From Holophagae bacterium (GTDB lineage: Bacteria > Acidobacteriota > Holophagae > Acanthopleuribacterales > Acanthopleuribacteraceae): a stretch of DNA of 64,000 nucleotides. Shown here in pieces: positions 27,513 to 37,539 of the stretch (the stretch's first letter is position 1; each line of letters opens with the position of its first letter). The stretch spans positions 1 through 64,000 of the forward strand of contig JAJCXM010000020.1 in the NCBI GenBank assembly GCA_029263455.1, given 5' to 3'. Both the position numbers and the translations under genes were made by a program. Under the pieces are notes generated by a model. The model was given only the letters and a program-made list of their open reading frames with translations. It did not search any database and was not told where the DNA came from.

Positions 27513-30443
27513 ATGGTTTTGATTCCAATGTTGTTTACCATCATCGCCAATTTGCCAGCAAACCGTGCATTGGAGCTAGATGACACCTATGTGACCGGAC
27601 CCGTCATCGCACTAGATGATCAAAGTGACTGGACCGTTGAGTGCGATTTTGTGATCGAGGAATCATTTGGTGCCCTAATTGATAACCAAGCAAGTTCTGC
27701 TGGTGACGGTTTTATGATTGAAGTTTCTCCTTCTGGGCGCTTGGCTTTGACCGTTAACGGAACGGTTGCAGGGAATAGCTTCGATGAACTGACAGAAGTA
27801 TTTTTGGATTACGGACGTCACTATCACGTGGCCGTCACCTATGAATATGACGTGGGTACCGGACTTGGCGATATGTATTGGTATCTAAACGGCGTACGCT
27901 ACGAGGCGTTGTTGCAAGTGGACTATGCCAAGAGCACCTTCACGCCTCTGCACATTGGTCGCTTGGATACGGCCGCTGTTAAATTCTTTCATGGCCGTAT
28001 CGACAACCTGCATATGGCAGAAGAGCTTTTGTATGCGGCTGATTTTGAACCTTCACCGATGCCACCAACCCCAACAGCAAGCAGCGTCTTGTTGGCTAGC
28101 TTTGATATGGCAGAAGACGGAGACCCAACTTACGATGACGAGAGCGGGCAGGGTAATACGCTGACGGCTCAGGGCAGCAGCATCGTCCCTATCGATACCA
28201 TTGGGCTTAAGGGTGGATACGCCAGGTTGAATGGATTCACGTCAAAGTTGACATTGGATGATTTGGATCTCGGCGCGGGTACCAGTGTCACCTTTGAATG
28301 TGATTTGCGTTTCATTAGCAATGTAGGGTTTGTGCCCGATATGACCTTGATCGATCTCTTGGAATCAGGCGCTGCCGCTATGGGCGGCTTTGGTGTCCGT
28401 TTAGATCCATCTACCCAATTCCTGGAGGTGGCTTGTAAAGCTGACGGTCTTCCAGTGTCCGTTACGGCTGTGCCCTACTTAATAACAGAAAACCAATGGC
28501 ATCGAGTTGCGGTCGTACTTGAGTATAGCGCGGCAAGCCTTGCCGATTTGCGCGTCTATGTGGATGGTCAGCTTAGATTTCAGGGCAGCGTTGGCTATGA
28601 TCAACCGCCTTCCCGCGCGTTGACGATTGGGGCAGCACGCAGTGATGCTGGGATCTTTGATGATTTTTTTGGCGGACACTTGGACCAGATGCGCCTCAGC
28701 ACAAGTGCGCGTATTTCAGGACTCAGTTATGGTCACTATCCGGGAATCATTGAAGACGATGCGGACACAGTTGGACTCTGGTTCTTTGACGAAAACGACG
28801 TGTCACCCGCTGCCTTTACCGATTCAACGTCAAATGGCTTGGATCTTCTAGCCACGGAAGTTGAGGCAGCCCACACTTGGACCCTTCCGTTTTGGCCGAC
28901 TCCCGATATTTCACCTTCACCCTACGTTTACGTGACGCCTCAATTACCATGGCCGGATGAATGGACGATTGAGTTTTGGGCGAGACGACCCACCAACTTA
29001 GAGGAAGTCATTCTCGACGCTTACGACAGCACAAACATGACGGGTATGGAGTTGTTCGTCGATGCGACTCATCAACTGATCATGAATAGCAGTGGGACAG
29101 ATCGCGTATTAGGGACATTAAATCTAAATGAGTGGAATCATGTGGTTATCCGACAACGAATCATTGCGCCAGGGTCGCCGCCTACGGTTCCGCCAACGGT
29201 TCGTCAGATCGCCACAATCAATGGTGTTTTGCAGACCGTGACAGGCACCTTCAGTGGGCCTGTGATTACGGCAACTCATTTGCTATTAGGAAACAACGAT
29301 GACAGCACGAAGCCGATGGCGGGAGGTATCCATTCGCTTCGCATCTCTTCATCGCTAAGGTACTCGGGCGACAGTCCGCCATCCCGATCATCGATAGGCT
29401 CTGATTCTGGCACTTTGGGTGTTTGGTCCATTGATGAAGGTCTCGGTGAGACATTGGTGGATCGCGGTCCTGGCGGTCATGATTTCGTGTTATGCGATGG
29501 GACGATCACCTTTACAAGTCAGCCTGTCGACAAAACGTCTTGCTTGGGCGAAACGGTTTTGATTTCTGTTTCCACATTAGACCCCGTGACCACGTTTCAA
29601 TGGCGTAAGGACGGTGTTGAGCTCGCTGGCCAAACCCAAGGGACACTGGTACTTGAAGATGTCACATTAGCCGACGAAGGTGACTATGATTGTATCGTCT
29701 CAATTGGCTGCGATACAGTCGCTAGCGATTTGGCAACTTTAACTATCAATGACACTTATGAGTTCACAAGCTGGCCGATGGATCAGACAATTTGTGCCGG
29801 TGACTCGGTTGATCTTGTCGTGACCGTAGAAGTAGCGAAATTGGGTGGATCCTTCGATCTTCAATGGCAGAAAGATGGTGTTGACTTGGCAGGTGAAACC
29901 AATGAGACGCTGAGTATTGCCAATGCTGAGAGTGCAGATTCAGGAAGCTATCGTTGTCGCATGCAGCCACAACCTTTTTGTTCGTTCCAATACTCACCGT
30001 TGGCAGTCCTAGACATCACCGGCCCTAGCGCAACAGCTGGTCCCGATCAAGTGCTTTGTTTACCGGGCGAGTCCATAACCTTGCAAGGTAATATCGATTG
30101 CCTGGTCACGGGAACGGTCACATGGTTGGGACCTGGTTCGATTCTCAATGGTGATACGCTTTCCCCAACCGTAACGCCAACTGCGTTAGCGGGTGACTAC
30201 GTTTACACGCTGCAGTTTGATTATGTCGGAGGGTCCAGTAGTGATGATCTCACGGTACAGGTCAGAGATTATGGCTTCGCCTTTGGGAACGGTATGGTGG
30301 ATCTAGGCGATATTTTGGTGATGGCGGCACAATGGTCGGATCTAGTTGATGTCAGCTTCGATGTCTACCCTTCGGGAGGCGACGGTAGTTTGGATATACG
30401 TGACATGATTAGCCTGACTCAGTGCCACAGTTTTAGCCCTTAG
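27513..30443 (+). CDS. Secreted protein with LamG-like, Ig-like and dockerin-like modules
   Basis: The 976-residue protein has a short signal peptide, three LamG/concanavalin-like domains in roughly the first 660 residues (each with a YVDGQL- or YLNGVR-like strand and an IGR/IGAA strand), two Ig-like domains (about 670-840, with QWRKDGVELAGQTQGTLV and QWQKDGVDLAGETNETLS) and a PKD-like strand set. The tail has two EF-hand-like loops (GNGMVDLGDILVMAAQW, GGDGSLDIRDMISL), the dockerin-like signature. It is likely an adhesin or surface scaffold. ATG 27513 follows GAGGAG; a GTG six bases earlier is possible. The ECF sigma/kinase pair follows at once. Confidence 0.82.
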   Translation: MVLIPMLFTIIANLPANRALELDDTYVTGPVIALDDQSDWTVECDFVIEESFGALIDNQASSAGDGFMIEVSPSGRLALTVNGTVAGNSFDELTEVFLDYGRHYHVAVTYEYDVGTGLGDMYWYLNGVRYEALLQVDYAKSTFTPLHIGRLDTAAVKFFHGRIDNLHMAEELLYAADFEPSPMPPTPTASSVLLASFDMAEDGDPTYDDESGQGNTLTAQGSSIVPIDTIGLKGGYARLNGFTSKLTLDDLDLGAGTSVTFECDLRFISNVGFVPDMTLIDLLESGAAAMGGFGVRLDPSTQFLEVACKADGLPVSVTAVPYLITENQWHRVAVVLEYSAASLADLRVYVDGQLRFQGSVGYDQPPSRALTIGAARSDAGIFDDFFGGHLDQMRLSTSARISGLSYGHYPGIIEDDADTVGLWFFDENDVSPAAFTDSTSNGLDLLATEVEAAHTWTLPFWPTPDISPSPYVYVTPQLPWPDEWTIEFWARRPTNLEEVILDAYDSTNMTGMELFVDATHQLIMNSSGTDRVLGTLNLNEWNHVVIRQRIIAPGSPPTVPPTVRQIATINGVLQTVTGTFSGPVITATHLLLGNNDDSTKPMAGGIHSLRISSSLRYSGDSPPSRSSIGSDSGTLGVWSIDEGLGETLVDRGPGGHDFVLCDGTITFTSQPVDKTSCLGETVLISVSTLDPVTTFQWRKDGVELAGQTQGTLVLEDVTLADEGDYDCIVSIGCDTVASDLATLTINDTYEFTSWPMDQTICAGDSVDLVVTVEVAKLGGSFDLQWQKDGVDLAGETNETLSIANAESADSGSYRCRMQPQPFCSFQYSPLAVLDITGPSATAGPDQVLCLPGESITLQGNIDCLVTGTVTWLGPGSILNGDTLSPTVTPTALAGDYVYTLQFDYVGGSSSDDLTVQVRDYGFAFGNGMVDLGDILVMAAQWSDLVDVSFDVYPSGGDGSLDIRDMISLTQCHSFSP

Positions 30444-30508
30444 AAGCCACCAAATAGGAATTGTTGCTCATGATATGATGTTTTTCCCAAAGATCATTTT
30501 GAGCTTAA

Positions 30509-31069
30509 ATGGACGCAAGCGAAATCACCGAATTGCTGCAGTTGTGGCACTTGGACAACGATACAACATGGCATCAGCTAGTCCCGCTTATTTACGAAGA
30601 AATGCGGCGTCTGGCTCGATATCACTTGAACCAGCGCGGCGAGTCGGCTGAGTTTCAAACAACCGAATTGTTGCACGAAACGCTCATGCGTCTTGAGCAG
30701 CAAGATCGCGTGCAGTGGTCCGATCGCAAACATTTTTTTGCCGTGGCTACTACCTTGATGCGAAGAGTGCTTTTAGATCATGCTCGAGAACGAAGGGCAG
30801 GTAAAAGAGGTGCGCTGGCCGTTCATGTGCCAATTCAGGCCCGCGATTTGGAACAACCCATCGCCGATCATGCCCTAATTGCCTTAGATCAGGCGCTGAC
30901 TGATTTAGCGCGTATGGATCCATCTTTAGCCAAACTGGTGGAATTACGGGTTTTCGGAGGGCTCACGATTGCGGAGTCAGGACGCGTTATGGAGTGTTCG
31001 CCTGCAACCATCAAAAGGGAGTGGCAAACGGCGCGACTATGGCTGTTTGATTATCTCAGCGTTTCATGA
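30509..31069 (+). CDS. ECF-type sigma factor (Acidobacteria/Planctomycetes group)
   Basis: The 186-residue protein has sigma region 2 (LVPLIYEEMRRLARYHL, then FQTTELLHETLMRL and the KHFFAVATTLMRRVLLDHAR element) and region 4 (LVELRVFGGLTIAESGRVME, ATIKREWQTARLWL). The L-x-H-E-x-x-x-R-L phrase and the RVLLDHARER helix are typical of the sigma-70 subgroup known as TIGR02999, common in Acidobacteriota and Planctomycetota. It overlaps the kinase gene by four bases (ATGA), so the kinase is the natural partner and may control it by phosphorylation. There is no anti-sigma factor gene nearby. Confidence 0.92.
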   Translation: MDASEITELLQLWHLDNDTTWHQLVPLIYEEMRRLARYHLNQRGESAEFQTTELLHETLMRLEQQDRVQWSDRKHFFAVATTLMRRVLLDHARERRAGKRGALAVHVPIQARDLEQPIADHALIALDQALTDLARMDPSLAKLVELRVFGGLTIAESGRVMECSPATIKREWQTARLWLFDYLSVS

Positions 31070-33504
31070 ATTCCGCTCATTGGCAAAAGATCAAACAAGC
31101 TCTGATTGAGCTTCAGGACACAGACAATCCGGAACTTGTACTCGCTAAAATCAAAGCCCAAGAGCCTGAAATTGCTAGCGAAGTGGCACGCTTGTTCCAG
31201 TTCAAAGATTCGTTGGGGGATTTTTTAGAGCCCTCCGGGGGTCATGACCGTGACCAGTGGTTAGAGGAATTGCAACTTGAGCTAGGCGACAATTTCACCG
31301 ATTTTGAGCAAGTGGGCGTCGGTGGTTCGGGCCTGGTTTACCGAGCTCGTCAGCTTCGTCCGGTACCTCGTCATGTCGCCATAAAAGTCATGGACACACG
31401 GCTACTACATTACTCTGTCCGTCAACGCTTCCAAATGGAGCGTGAGTCGTTAGCATCCCTGAATCACCCCCACATCTCAGTCATCCATAGTGCGGGTGAG
31501 AGTTCGCAAGGTTTTCAGTATCTGGTCATGGAGTGGATCGACGGTCAGCCGATAACCGCCTACTGCGACACGGCCAGCTTGTCCTTATCAGAAAGACTTG
31601 TCCTATTTACACAAGTGACTAGCGCGGTCCAGTTTGCACACCAAAACGGGATACTACACCGCGACCTTAAGCCTTCTAATATCTTGGTCGCCGATTCGGC
31701 AGATGGTCCCCAGGCGAAAGTCATCGATTTTGGCATTGCCACTCGCCTGAATCCGCAAGCAGATGCCAGAATCACCCGCGATTTGGGTGTTTTTCCTGGC
31801 ACGTTGCCCTATGTTGCACCTGAACGATTGCGACATCCAGATGGCTCACCGGATACGCAAACCGATGTTTACGCGTTAGGTATCGTTTTATTTGAGTTGC
31901 TCGTCGGTGGCCGGCCGTTCATGGCGGCTTCTTCTTTCGATTTGGCGCATGCAGTCATGAATTTGGATCCCAAACGGCCTAGTAGGCACCTGCGTGATTT
32001 ACCTGGATCTGAGGCGATAGCAAGTGCTCGTAATACATCCGTAAAAGAGCTTTGTCGGGCCTTGAGCACGGATCTTGACTGGGTTGTCTGTCAAGCGATC
32101 GAAAGGGACCCTGAACGAAGATATGCAACGGTCTCGGAATTGAGCCATGACCTGCAAAGAGAACGCACAGGTTTGCCGGTCAATGCTCGCCCGCCGGATT
32201 GGCCATATTTGATGCGTAAGTTTGTAAAAAGGCATGCTGCCCTGGCGCTAGCGGCCAGCGTACTTGTGGCCACGATGTGTTTGTCTTCGGTGGGGTTTTA
32301 TGTTCTCTATCAACGTTCTGAGTCAGCAAGGCAAGCAGAAACTCGGGCTCGACAGCAGACGGAGAAAGAAGCCCATCGTACACAAGCCGTTGCTCAATTC
32401 TTAGAAGACATGTTACGTGCACCGGATCCAAGTCATATGGGAGAAGATGCGCGCGTCATAGATTTCTTGGATCGGAGTGCAGAGGATGTGCAATCCCGCT
32501 TTGCAGATGATCCAGAAACGTTAGCTCAAGCGCTGATTTCCTTGGGTGATACCTATTTGAGCCTGGGCAGTTTCGACAAGGCTGAAGTTCACTACCTAAA
32601 TGCACTTCAACTGATGCGGGATGATGTTGAGTCTGCACGTATGCATAACAAGCTGGGTCGACATGCAATCTTCACCGCACAATATGAATCAGCGGCTCGT
32701 CACCTAAATCGTGCCCATCAATTGTCTTTGGAAAGGCCGGATATGGATCCAGGATTGGGCCTGACGATTCGTTACAATTTAGCCATTCTGGCGGAAGAGA
32801 CCGGTGACCTGCGTGGGTCTTTTCGTGAATTGAAGATCCTGGAAAAGCCCATAAAGGAGCTTCAACCCTATGATGCATCTCTCTATTTCGCATGCGTGGC
32901 AAGCATCGCTCGGGTGCAATCTTGTTTGGGCAAATTCAAGGAAGCCGAACAGAATCTAAAAACGATCTTGAAATTGCAGAGTGAACAATTTGGAGAATCC
33001 CACCCAGAAACCCTGACCACGTTATTTGATTTGGGCAAAGTCTTACGAAATCAGGGTCGCTTTGCTGAAGCCGAAACCATTCATCGCCGTGAATTGGCGC
33101 TAAGTACGGAAGTGCAGGGCGCTAAACACCCGGAAACATTGGTGTCGCAAGAAGCCTTGGTACGCACGCTCATCGCTCAGCACAAATTCGAAGAGGCTCG
33201 ACCATTAGCCGAAGAGAACTTGAGCCTGTTCTTGGAAGTATTGGGTCGTGAACACGCTTTCACTCCTTATGCCGCATTTAATCACGCGCAAGTGCTAGCC
33301 GATTCTGGAGAATGGGCCCTTGCGGAGCAACAGTTTTTGATGGCCATAGAAATTTCGCTGGCGTCAGCTTATGTTGAGGAACAAGGCATAAACCGGTTTC
33401 GCCAAAGCTATGCTGAATTTCTTATGTCAATTCAGCGCGAATCTGATGCAGGTGAGCAAATGCGATTGATTCGCGAATCCTCTGATGAACCTGAAGTCCC
33501 ATAA
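31066..33504 (+). CDS. Membrane Ser/Thr protein kinase with C-terminal TPR domain
   Basis: The 812-residue protein has an N-terminal ~75-residue extension, a Hanks-type kinase domain (glycine loop VGVGGSGLVYRARQ, HVAIKVM lysine, catalytic HRDLKPSNIL, DFGIA), one membrane helix at about 390-412 and a TPR region of about eight repeats from ~450 to 790. The extension before the kinase is typical of kinases coupled to sigma factors in these phyla. The TPR part is outside the membrane and should sense or bind a partner. It is translated with the ECF sigma factor; the surface protein gene upstream could be a target or ligand. Confidence 0.92.
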   Translation: MNSAHWQKIKQALIELQDTDNPELVLAKIKAQEPEIASEVARLFQFKDSLGDFLEPSGGHDRDQWLEELQLELGDNFTDFEQVGVGGSGLVYRARQLRPVPRHVAIKVMDTRLLHYSVRQRFQMERESLASLNHPHISVIHSAGESSQGFQYLVMEWIDGQPITAYCDTASLSLSERLVLFTQVTSAVQFAHQNGILHRDLKPSNILVADSADGPQAKVIDFGIATRLNPQADARITRDLGVFPGTLPYVAPERLRHPDGSPDTQTDVYALGIVLFELLVGGRPFMAASSFDLAHAVMNLDPKRPSRHLRDLPGSEAIASARNTSVKELCRALSTDLDWVVCQAIERDPERRYATVSELSHDLQRERTGLPVNARPPDWPYLMRKFVKRHAALALAASVLVATMCLSSVGFYVLYQRSESARQAETRARQQTEKEAHRTQAVAQFLEDMLRAPDPSHMGEDARVIDFLDRSAEDVQSRFADDPETLAQALISLGDTYLSLGSFDKAEVHYLNALQLMRDDVESARMHNKLGRHAIFTAQYESAARHLNRAHQLSLERPDMDPGLGLTIRYNLAILAEETGDLRGSFRELKILEKPIKELQPYDASLYFACVASIARVQSCLGKFKEAEQNLKTILKLQSEQFGESHPETLTTLFDLGKVLRNQGRFAEAETIHRRELALSTEVQGAKHPETLVSQEALVRTLIAQHKFEEARPLAEENLSLFLEVLGREHAFTPYAAFNHAQVLADSGEWALAEQQFLMAIEISLASAYVEEQGINRFRQSYAEFLMSIQRESDAGEQMRLIRESSDEPEVP

Positions 33505-33650
33505 TGGATTCGAGGCAAATGAAGGTCCTTCAAATTGCTGTTTGATGGTCTCGAAAAGGCAGCAGCTAGCGCCCTTTTTGACCCATACAAATGCACCCAA
33601 CCACTGTCAGCAAGACAATGATTGGGTATGCGCAAGAGAAGTGAAGCTAT

Positions 33651-34115
33651 CTATTCTGAGATGCTTGCGTAAATTCCTGTGATGGTCGACTGCATGCCCT
33701 CGATATCACCCAGGCCAATAATCACCATCGAAGATCTTGAACCCTGTGTGAAAGTTAGGTCCCAGTCGATTTCTTCACCCTCGACATAGCCATCACCCTC
33801 GACGTATGACTGAGTCATTCCGTTGACGACTTCATCAATAGCAGCGGTCGTGATTTGCGCGTCTTCGATGATGCCATCTAGCTCTTGGACAGCAAGCCTT
33901 AGCGCTTCTTCAACCACAGCCGACTTGCCGGTAAAGAACAAGAGGACCACGCTTTCGTCAGGTGATGTGGCTTCAAAGTGATCACCTTCAGCCGTGTAGG
34001 ACCAGTTAGCTGGAAGAACGAAACTTAGACCGCAGGTGTGCGTGAAACGCTCCTGCGCCATAATCGCTCCGGATATTAAAAAGAGAAAAACAATCATATT
34101 GGATGAACGAAACAT
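33651..34115 (-). CDS. Small secreted protein of unknown function
   Basis: The 154-residue product has a signal peptide (about 1-20, ending AMAQ) and a ~130-residue domain. It begins THTCGLSFVLPANWSYTAEG, then has a strand-rich part with EATSPDESVVLLFF and a helix LDGIIEDAQITTAAI. This opening, a P-x-x-W strand followed by a polar segment, resembles PsbP-like/DUF1795 proteins, but the match is weak. GAGG precedes the ATG. It is a single gene, convergent with the kinase gene. Confidence 0.7.
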   Translation of the reverse strand: MFRSSNMIVFLFLISGAIMAQERFTHTCGLSFVLPANWSYTAEGDHFEATSPDESVVLLFFTGKSAVVEEALRLAVQELDGIIEDAQITTAAIDEVVNGMTQSYVEGDGYVEGEEIDWDLTFTQGSRSSMVIIGLGDIEGMQSTITGIYASISE

Positions 34116-34278
34116 GGAGACCTCGCATTAATTTTGATATCCCTAGTTGCTTAAAGGGTTTGACTGCCTGACTTATCGACTCAATTAGAGTCTGGGTCAA
34201 TCCTTTTTTGTCGATCAACTTCTATAAATGTGATTTTTTGAGACGTTTGCTTGCAGGTGTTGTGTCTTCAAAAACGAG

Positions 34279-35091
34279 ATGATTTTGTATATGCTCAAAA
34301 TAATGGACAGTTTAACCTCGTCGCAACTATCCCAATATCTGCATCGAATAGGCCTCTCAGAGCCGCCTGACGTCGATTTGTCAGGGCTGCGAATCTTACA
34401 AACGGCGCAGTTCTTTTCGATCCCCTTCGAAAATTTCGATATTAGGCTGGGTCTACCGATTGATGTAAGTAACGAGGCCATATTTGAAAAATTGGTTAGG
34501 CAGCGTAGGGGCGGTTACTGTTTTGAGCTGAACGGGTTGATGTTGCAGGTGCTAAAAAAGCTGGGGTTCAGTGCTCGACCACTGTTAGCTCGCGTTCACA
34601 TGACAGATCCACCCAGTGCGAGGACTCATCAATTGACCCTGGTAGAATTTGGAACGGATGCGTGGCTGGTCGATGTTGGCTTCGGCGCTGGAGGGCCTCG
34701 GACAATTATTGAGCTGAAGGACGCCGAAACCCAACTATCAGACGAATGGGCCTATAGGCTGTCTGTGCTTGAGCCATGGGGCTGGATGTTACAAACACGC
34801 GAGTCGGGTGGGTGGAAGAACAGTTATAGTTTTGATCTGGGTCACGTCATTTTTTCAGATATTGAGTTGGGTAATCACTTCACCTCAACTTCTGAAAATA
34901 CTCATTTTACACAGGTTAGTGTCGCCAGTTTACCAACGCCAGAAGGCCGCATTAGTATTCGTGACCTCATTTTTACCGAGGTAGATGCGACGGGAACCCA
35001 GTCCTATCCCATTAGTCGGGAATGGTATCTTGAAAAAGTCGAAAGCGCTTTCGGGATCGAGCTTCCAGCTATCCCACCAATGTCATGCTAA
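34279..35091 (+). CDS. nat: Arylamine N-acetyltransferase
   Basis: This 270-residue enzyme (about the usual NAT length) transfers acetyl groups from acetyl-CoA to arylamines. The Cys-His-Asp triad is visible: Cys in RRGGYCFELNGLM (about residue 80), His in ARTHQLTLVE, Asp in WLVDVGFGAGGP. The phrase IPFENFDIRLGLPIDV is also typical. Several starts are possible (34279, 34291, 34303); the last begins MDSLTSSQL and fits the family best, but I kept the first. It converges with the thiDE gene, with stops overlapping by four bases. Confidence 0.93.
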   Translation: MILYMLKIMDSLTSSQLSQYLHRIGLSEPPDVDLSGLRILQTAQFFSIPFENFDIRLGLPIDVSNEAIFEKLVRQRRGGYCFELNGLMLQVLKKLGFSARPLLARVHMTDPPSARTHQLTLVEFGTDAWLVDVGFGAGGPRTIIELKDAETQLSDEWAYRLSVLEPWGWMLQTRESGGWKNSYSFDLGHVIFSDIELGNHFTSTSENTHFTQVSVASLPTPEGRISIRDLIFTEVDATGTQSYPISREWYLEKVESAFGIELPAIPPMSC

Positions 35092-36539
35092 CGAAATAAT
35101 GCCAGCCACTTACGGGTGTCGGACTCGGGGTTGGCGGCTTGGGTGATGGCGGATACAACCGCAATACCGTCGGCCCCTGCCCGCAAAACGGTGGGCGCAC
35201 GCTCTAAGTTGATGCCAGCGATGGCGACAAGCGGATAATCTAAACATCGTCGCCAACGAGCCAATGCCTCAATGCCTTGGGGCGCATAAGGCATCCTTTT
35301 AAGCGTCGTTTCATAAACAGGTCCGATGGCTATGTAACTTGGTCGATAGGCGTGTGCCTTTGCCACTTCACGGTAGTTATGAGTGCTTATACCCAACCGT
35401 AAACCCGCGTCGGCGATAGCCTGCATATTGGCCGTCGCTAGGTCGTCCTGTCCCAAATGCACGCCATAGGCGCCCAAGGCGATAGCTTCTTGCCAAAAGT
35501 CATTCACATAAAGTCGAGCGCCATGCGAGTTGGCGCATTCAATGGCGCTGCTCAATTCGCTTCGTAACGCATCGCCGGCTAAATCCTTGATGCGGATTTG
35601 AGCCGTCGTCACACCCCACGAAAAGAGGCGCTGCAACCAATTGGCACGATCAACGATGGGATAGAAACCAAGCCGGTCGCATGGCGGGAACGATAAGCGA
35701 CTATCTGAACAACGGTCTGAAATCCATGGAAAATCACCTGCTGATTCGGGCCATCCCAGGTGAGCAAGACAGCCGTGACCGGCGCCTGTAGCCTGGCTCA
35801 ATCTGATGCCTTGGGTCACGTAAGCTTTACCGATCACAATTGCGTCGATTAAAGGGTAGCCAAGCGCACTAGCTGCTGTGATTGCCGAAGACAACGTGCA
35901 TCCGGATCCATGTGTGTGTTGGCTATCAAACCGCTTCGACGATATCCAAAACGACTGTTGTGAATCTTGAAAATAGTCAGACGATAAGGAACCTGTCTGA
36001 TGCCCGCCTTTTATAAGCACAGCCTTGCAGCCCATCGCCAGTATTTGGCCTGCCGCCTTTTCGATTTGTTCAGGCTCGTCTAGCTTTAAGCTGGTCAACC
36101 ATTCGGACTCCATAAGGTTGGGCGTTAGAAGGTCAACATAGGGGAATATTTCGGAGATCATCGTCTGCCGTGATTCGACGTCCATCAGTGGATCGCCGCT
36201 TGTGGCTACCATGACAGGATCACATATGACAAGACACGACATGGTCTTAATGACTTCGGCAACAACATGCATTCGACGACTGTCCGGTAACATGCCTGTC
36301 TTTATGGCGCTTGGTTCTAGATCTGATGCCAGACTTCGCAGCTGCGCGTCTAATAATTGGGTTGAGATGGGTTCGTAGGCGTCAACACCGCGACTATTTT
36401 GGGCTGTCACAGCAGTTAATGCGCTGCAACCGTGGACGCCCAGACCTTGAAAGGTTTTTAAGTCAGCCTGGATACCCGCACCGCCGCCAGAGTCAGAGCC
36501 AGCAATCGTCCACGCGATGGGCCTGCTTTGCTTTTCCAT
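35088..36539 (-). CDS. thiDE: ThiD-ThiE fusion: HMP-P kinase and thiamine-phosphate synthase
   Basis: Residues ~1-265 are ThiD, which phosphorylates [22 protein letters not shown] start, [10 protein letters not shown], and the ATP-site [13 protein letters not shown]. Residues ~285-483 are ThiE, which joins HMP-PP and thiazole phosphate: [35 protein letters not shown], and [12 protein letters not shown]. Fused ThiD-ThiE proteins are known in several bacteria. It is the last gene of the thiC-thiO-thiS-thiG-thiDE operon, three bases after thiG. Confidence 0.95.
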   Translation of the reverse strand: MEKQSRPIAWTIAGSDSGGGAGIQADLKTFQGLGVHGCSALTAVTAQNSRGVDAYEPISTQLLDAQLRSLASDLEPSAIKTGMLPDSRRMHVVAEVIKTMSCLVICDPVMVATSGDPLMDVESRQTMISEIFPYVDLLTPNLMESEWLTSLKLDEPEQIEKAAGQILAMGCKAVLIKGGHQTGSLSSDYFQDSQQSFWISSKRFDSQHTHGSGCTLSSAITAASALGYPLIDAIVIGKAYVTQGIRLSQATGAGHGCLAHLGWPESAGDFPWISDRCSDSRLSFPPCDRLGFYPIVDRANWLQRLFSWGVTTAQIRIKDLAGDALRSELSSAIECANSHGARLYVNDFWQEAIALGAYGVHLGQDDLATANMQAIADAGLRLGISTHNYREVAKAHAYRPSYIAIGPVYETTLKRMPYAPQGIEALARWRRCLDYPLVAIAGINLERAPTVLRAGADGIAVVSAITQAANPESDTRKWLALFR

Positions 36540-36542
36540 TCA

Positions 36543-37334
36543 CTATTCCTTATTGGGACTGTGATGCCAAAAGGGGGTACCAATCGTCGGCGTACTAGGG
36601 CGCGCGATATCCCGTTCTGGCATCGGTTGGGCTTCATAAGCCATGCGTCCAGCTTCAATAGCCTGTGTAAATGCGCGAGCCATTAACGCCGGGTCACCGG
36701 CCAGGGCCACAGCTGAGTTAATCAGCACGGCATCGTAGCCCATCTCCATGGCCTTGGCGGCGTGCGAAGGCAACCCGATGCCAGCATCTACGATGAGGGT
36801 AACGGGCCCAAGGCGTTCGCGTAAGACTCTTAATTGATACGGGTTAAGTAGACCCTTGCCTGAGCCAATAGGTGCGCCCCACGGCATGATGATGCGGCAG
36901 CCCGCGTCTACAAGTCTTTGGCAGAGGACTAAGTCATCGGTACAGTATGGAAACACTTCGAATCCTTGTTGGATTAATTCGCGCGTTGCTTCCACCAGTT
37001 GGAATGGATCCGGTTGAAGGTTGTAGTCATCGCCAATGACTTCGAGTTTGATCCAGTTCGTTTCAAATACTTCACGAGCCATCTGAGCGGTGGTGACGGC
37101 TTCTTTGACGGATCTGCACCCCGCCGTATTAGGTAGGATGTCGACGGAACATTGCTTCAACATATCCCAGAACGCCTGACCTCCATCTCCGTGAGGCGAT
37201 TGCCGTCTGAGAGAGACGGTCACAACTTCCGTTTTTGCCGCGCTAATCGCTTGTTGCAGGATTTCTGGGGAAGGGTACTGGGCGCTTCCCAGTAATAGGC
37301 GACAGGAGATTGATTTGTCAGCTAGTTGCCACAT
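36543..37334 (-). CDS. thiG: Thiazole synthase
   Basis: The 263-residue enzyme forms the thiamine thiazole ring from DXP, dehydroglycine and sulfur delivered by ThiS. The Schiff-base lysine lies in [11 protein letters not shown]. Other family marks are [35 protein letters not shown] and [20 protein letters not shown]. Length matches typical ThiG. The start codon lies two bases after the thiS stop. ThiF, the adenylyltransferase needed to charge ThiS, is not in this window. Confidence 0.97.
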   Translation of the reverse strand: MWQLADKSISCRLLLGSAQYPSPEILQQAISAAKTEVVTVSLRRQSPHGDGGQAFWDMLKQCSVDILPNTAGCRSVKEAVTTAQMAREVFETNWIKLEVIGDDYNLQPDPFQLVEATRELIQQGFEVFPYCTDDLVLCQRLVDAGCRIIMPWGAPIGSGKGLLNPYQLRVLRERLGPVTLIVDAGIGLPSHAAKAMEMGYDAVLINSAVALAGDPALMARAFTQAIEAGRMAYEAQPMPERDIARPSTPTIGTPFWHHSPNKE

Positions 37335-37335
37335 G

Positions 37336-37539
37336 TCAACCCCCTTGCATAGGACTGACGATTTCTAGGGCGTCGTGTTCCGTCAGTTGGGTTTGCTGGT
37401 ACGTACTCTTTGGTACGAAATGACCATTTATGGCCACGGCAAATTTGCATTCCAGGTCGTATCCTTGGTTAATGAGGAATTCGACCAGAGAAACAGGGCT
37501 AGCGCAGCGATGTAACTGGCCGTTCAAGTTAATGTTCAT
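37336..37539 (-). CDS. thiS: Sulfur carrier protein ThiS
   Basis: The 67-residue beta-grasp protein ends in the required Gly-Gly (SPMQGG), which carries sulfur as a thiocarboxylate. It reads [20 protein letters not shown] and then [19 protein letters not shown] 37539 overlaps the thiO stop as ATGA, so I preferred it to the longer frame starting at 37554. Confidence 0.95.
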   Translation of the reverse strand: MNINLNGQLHRCASPVSLVEFLINQGYDLECKFAVAINGHFVPKSTYQQTQLTEHDALEIVSPMQGG

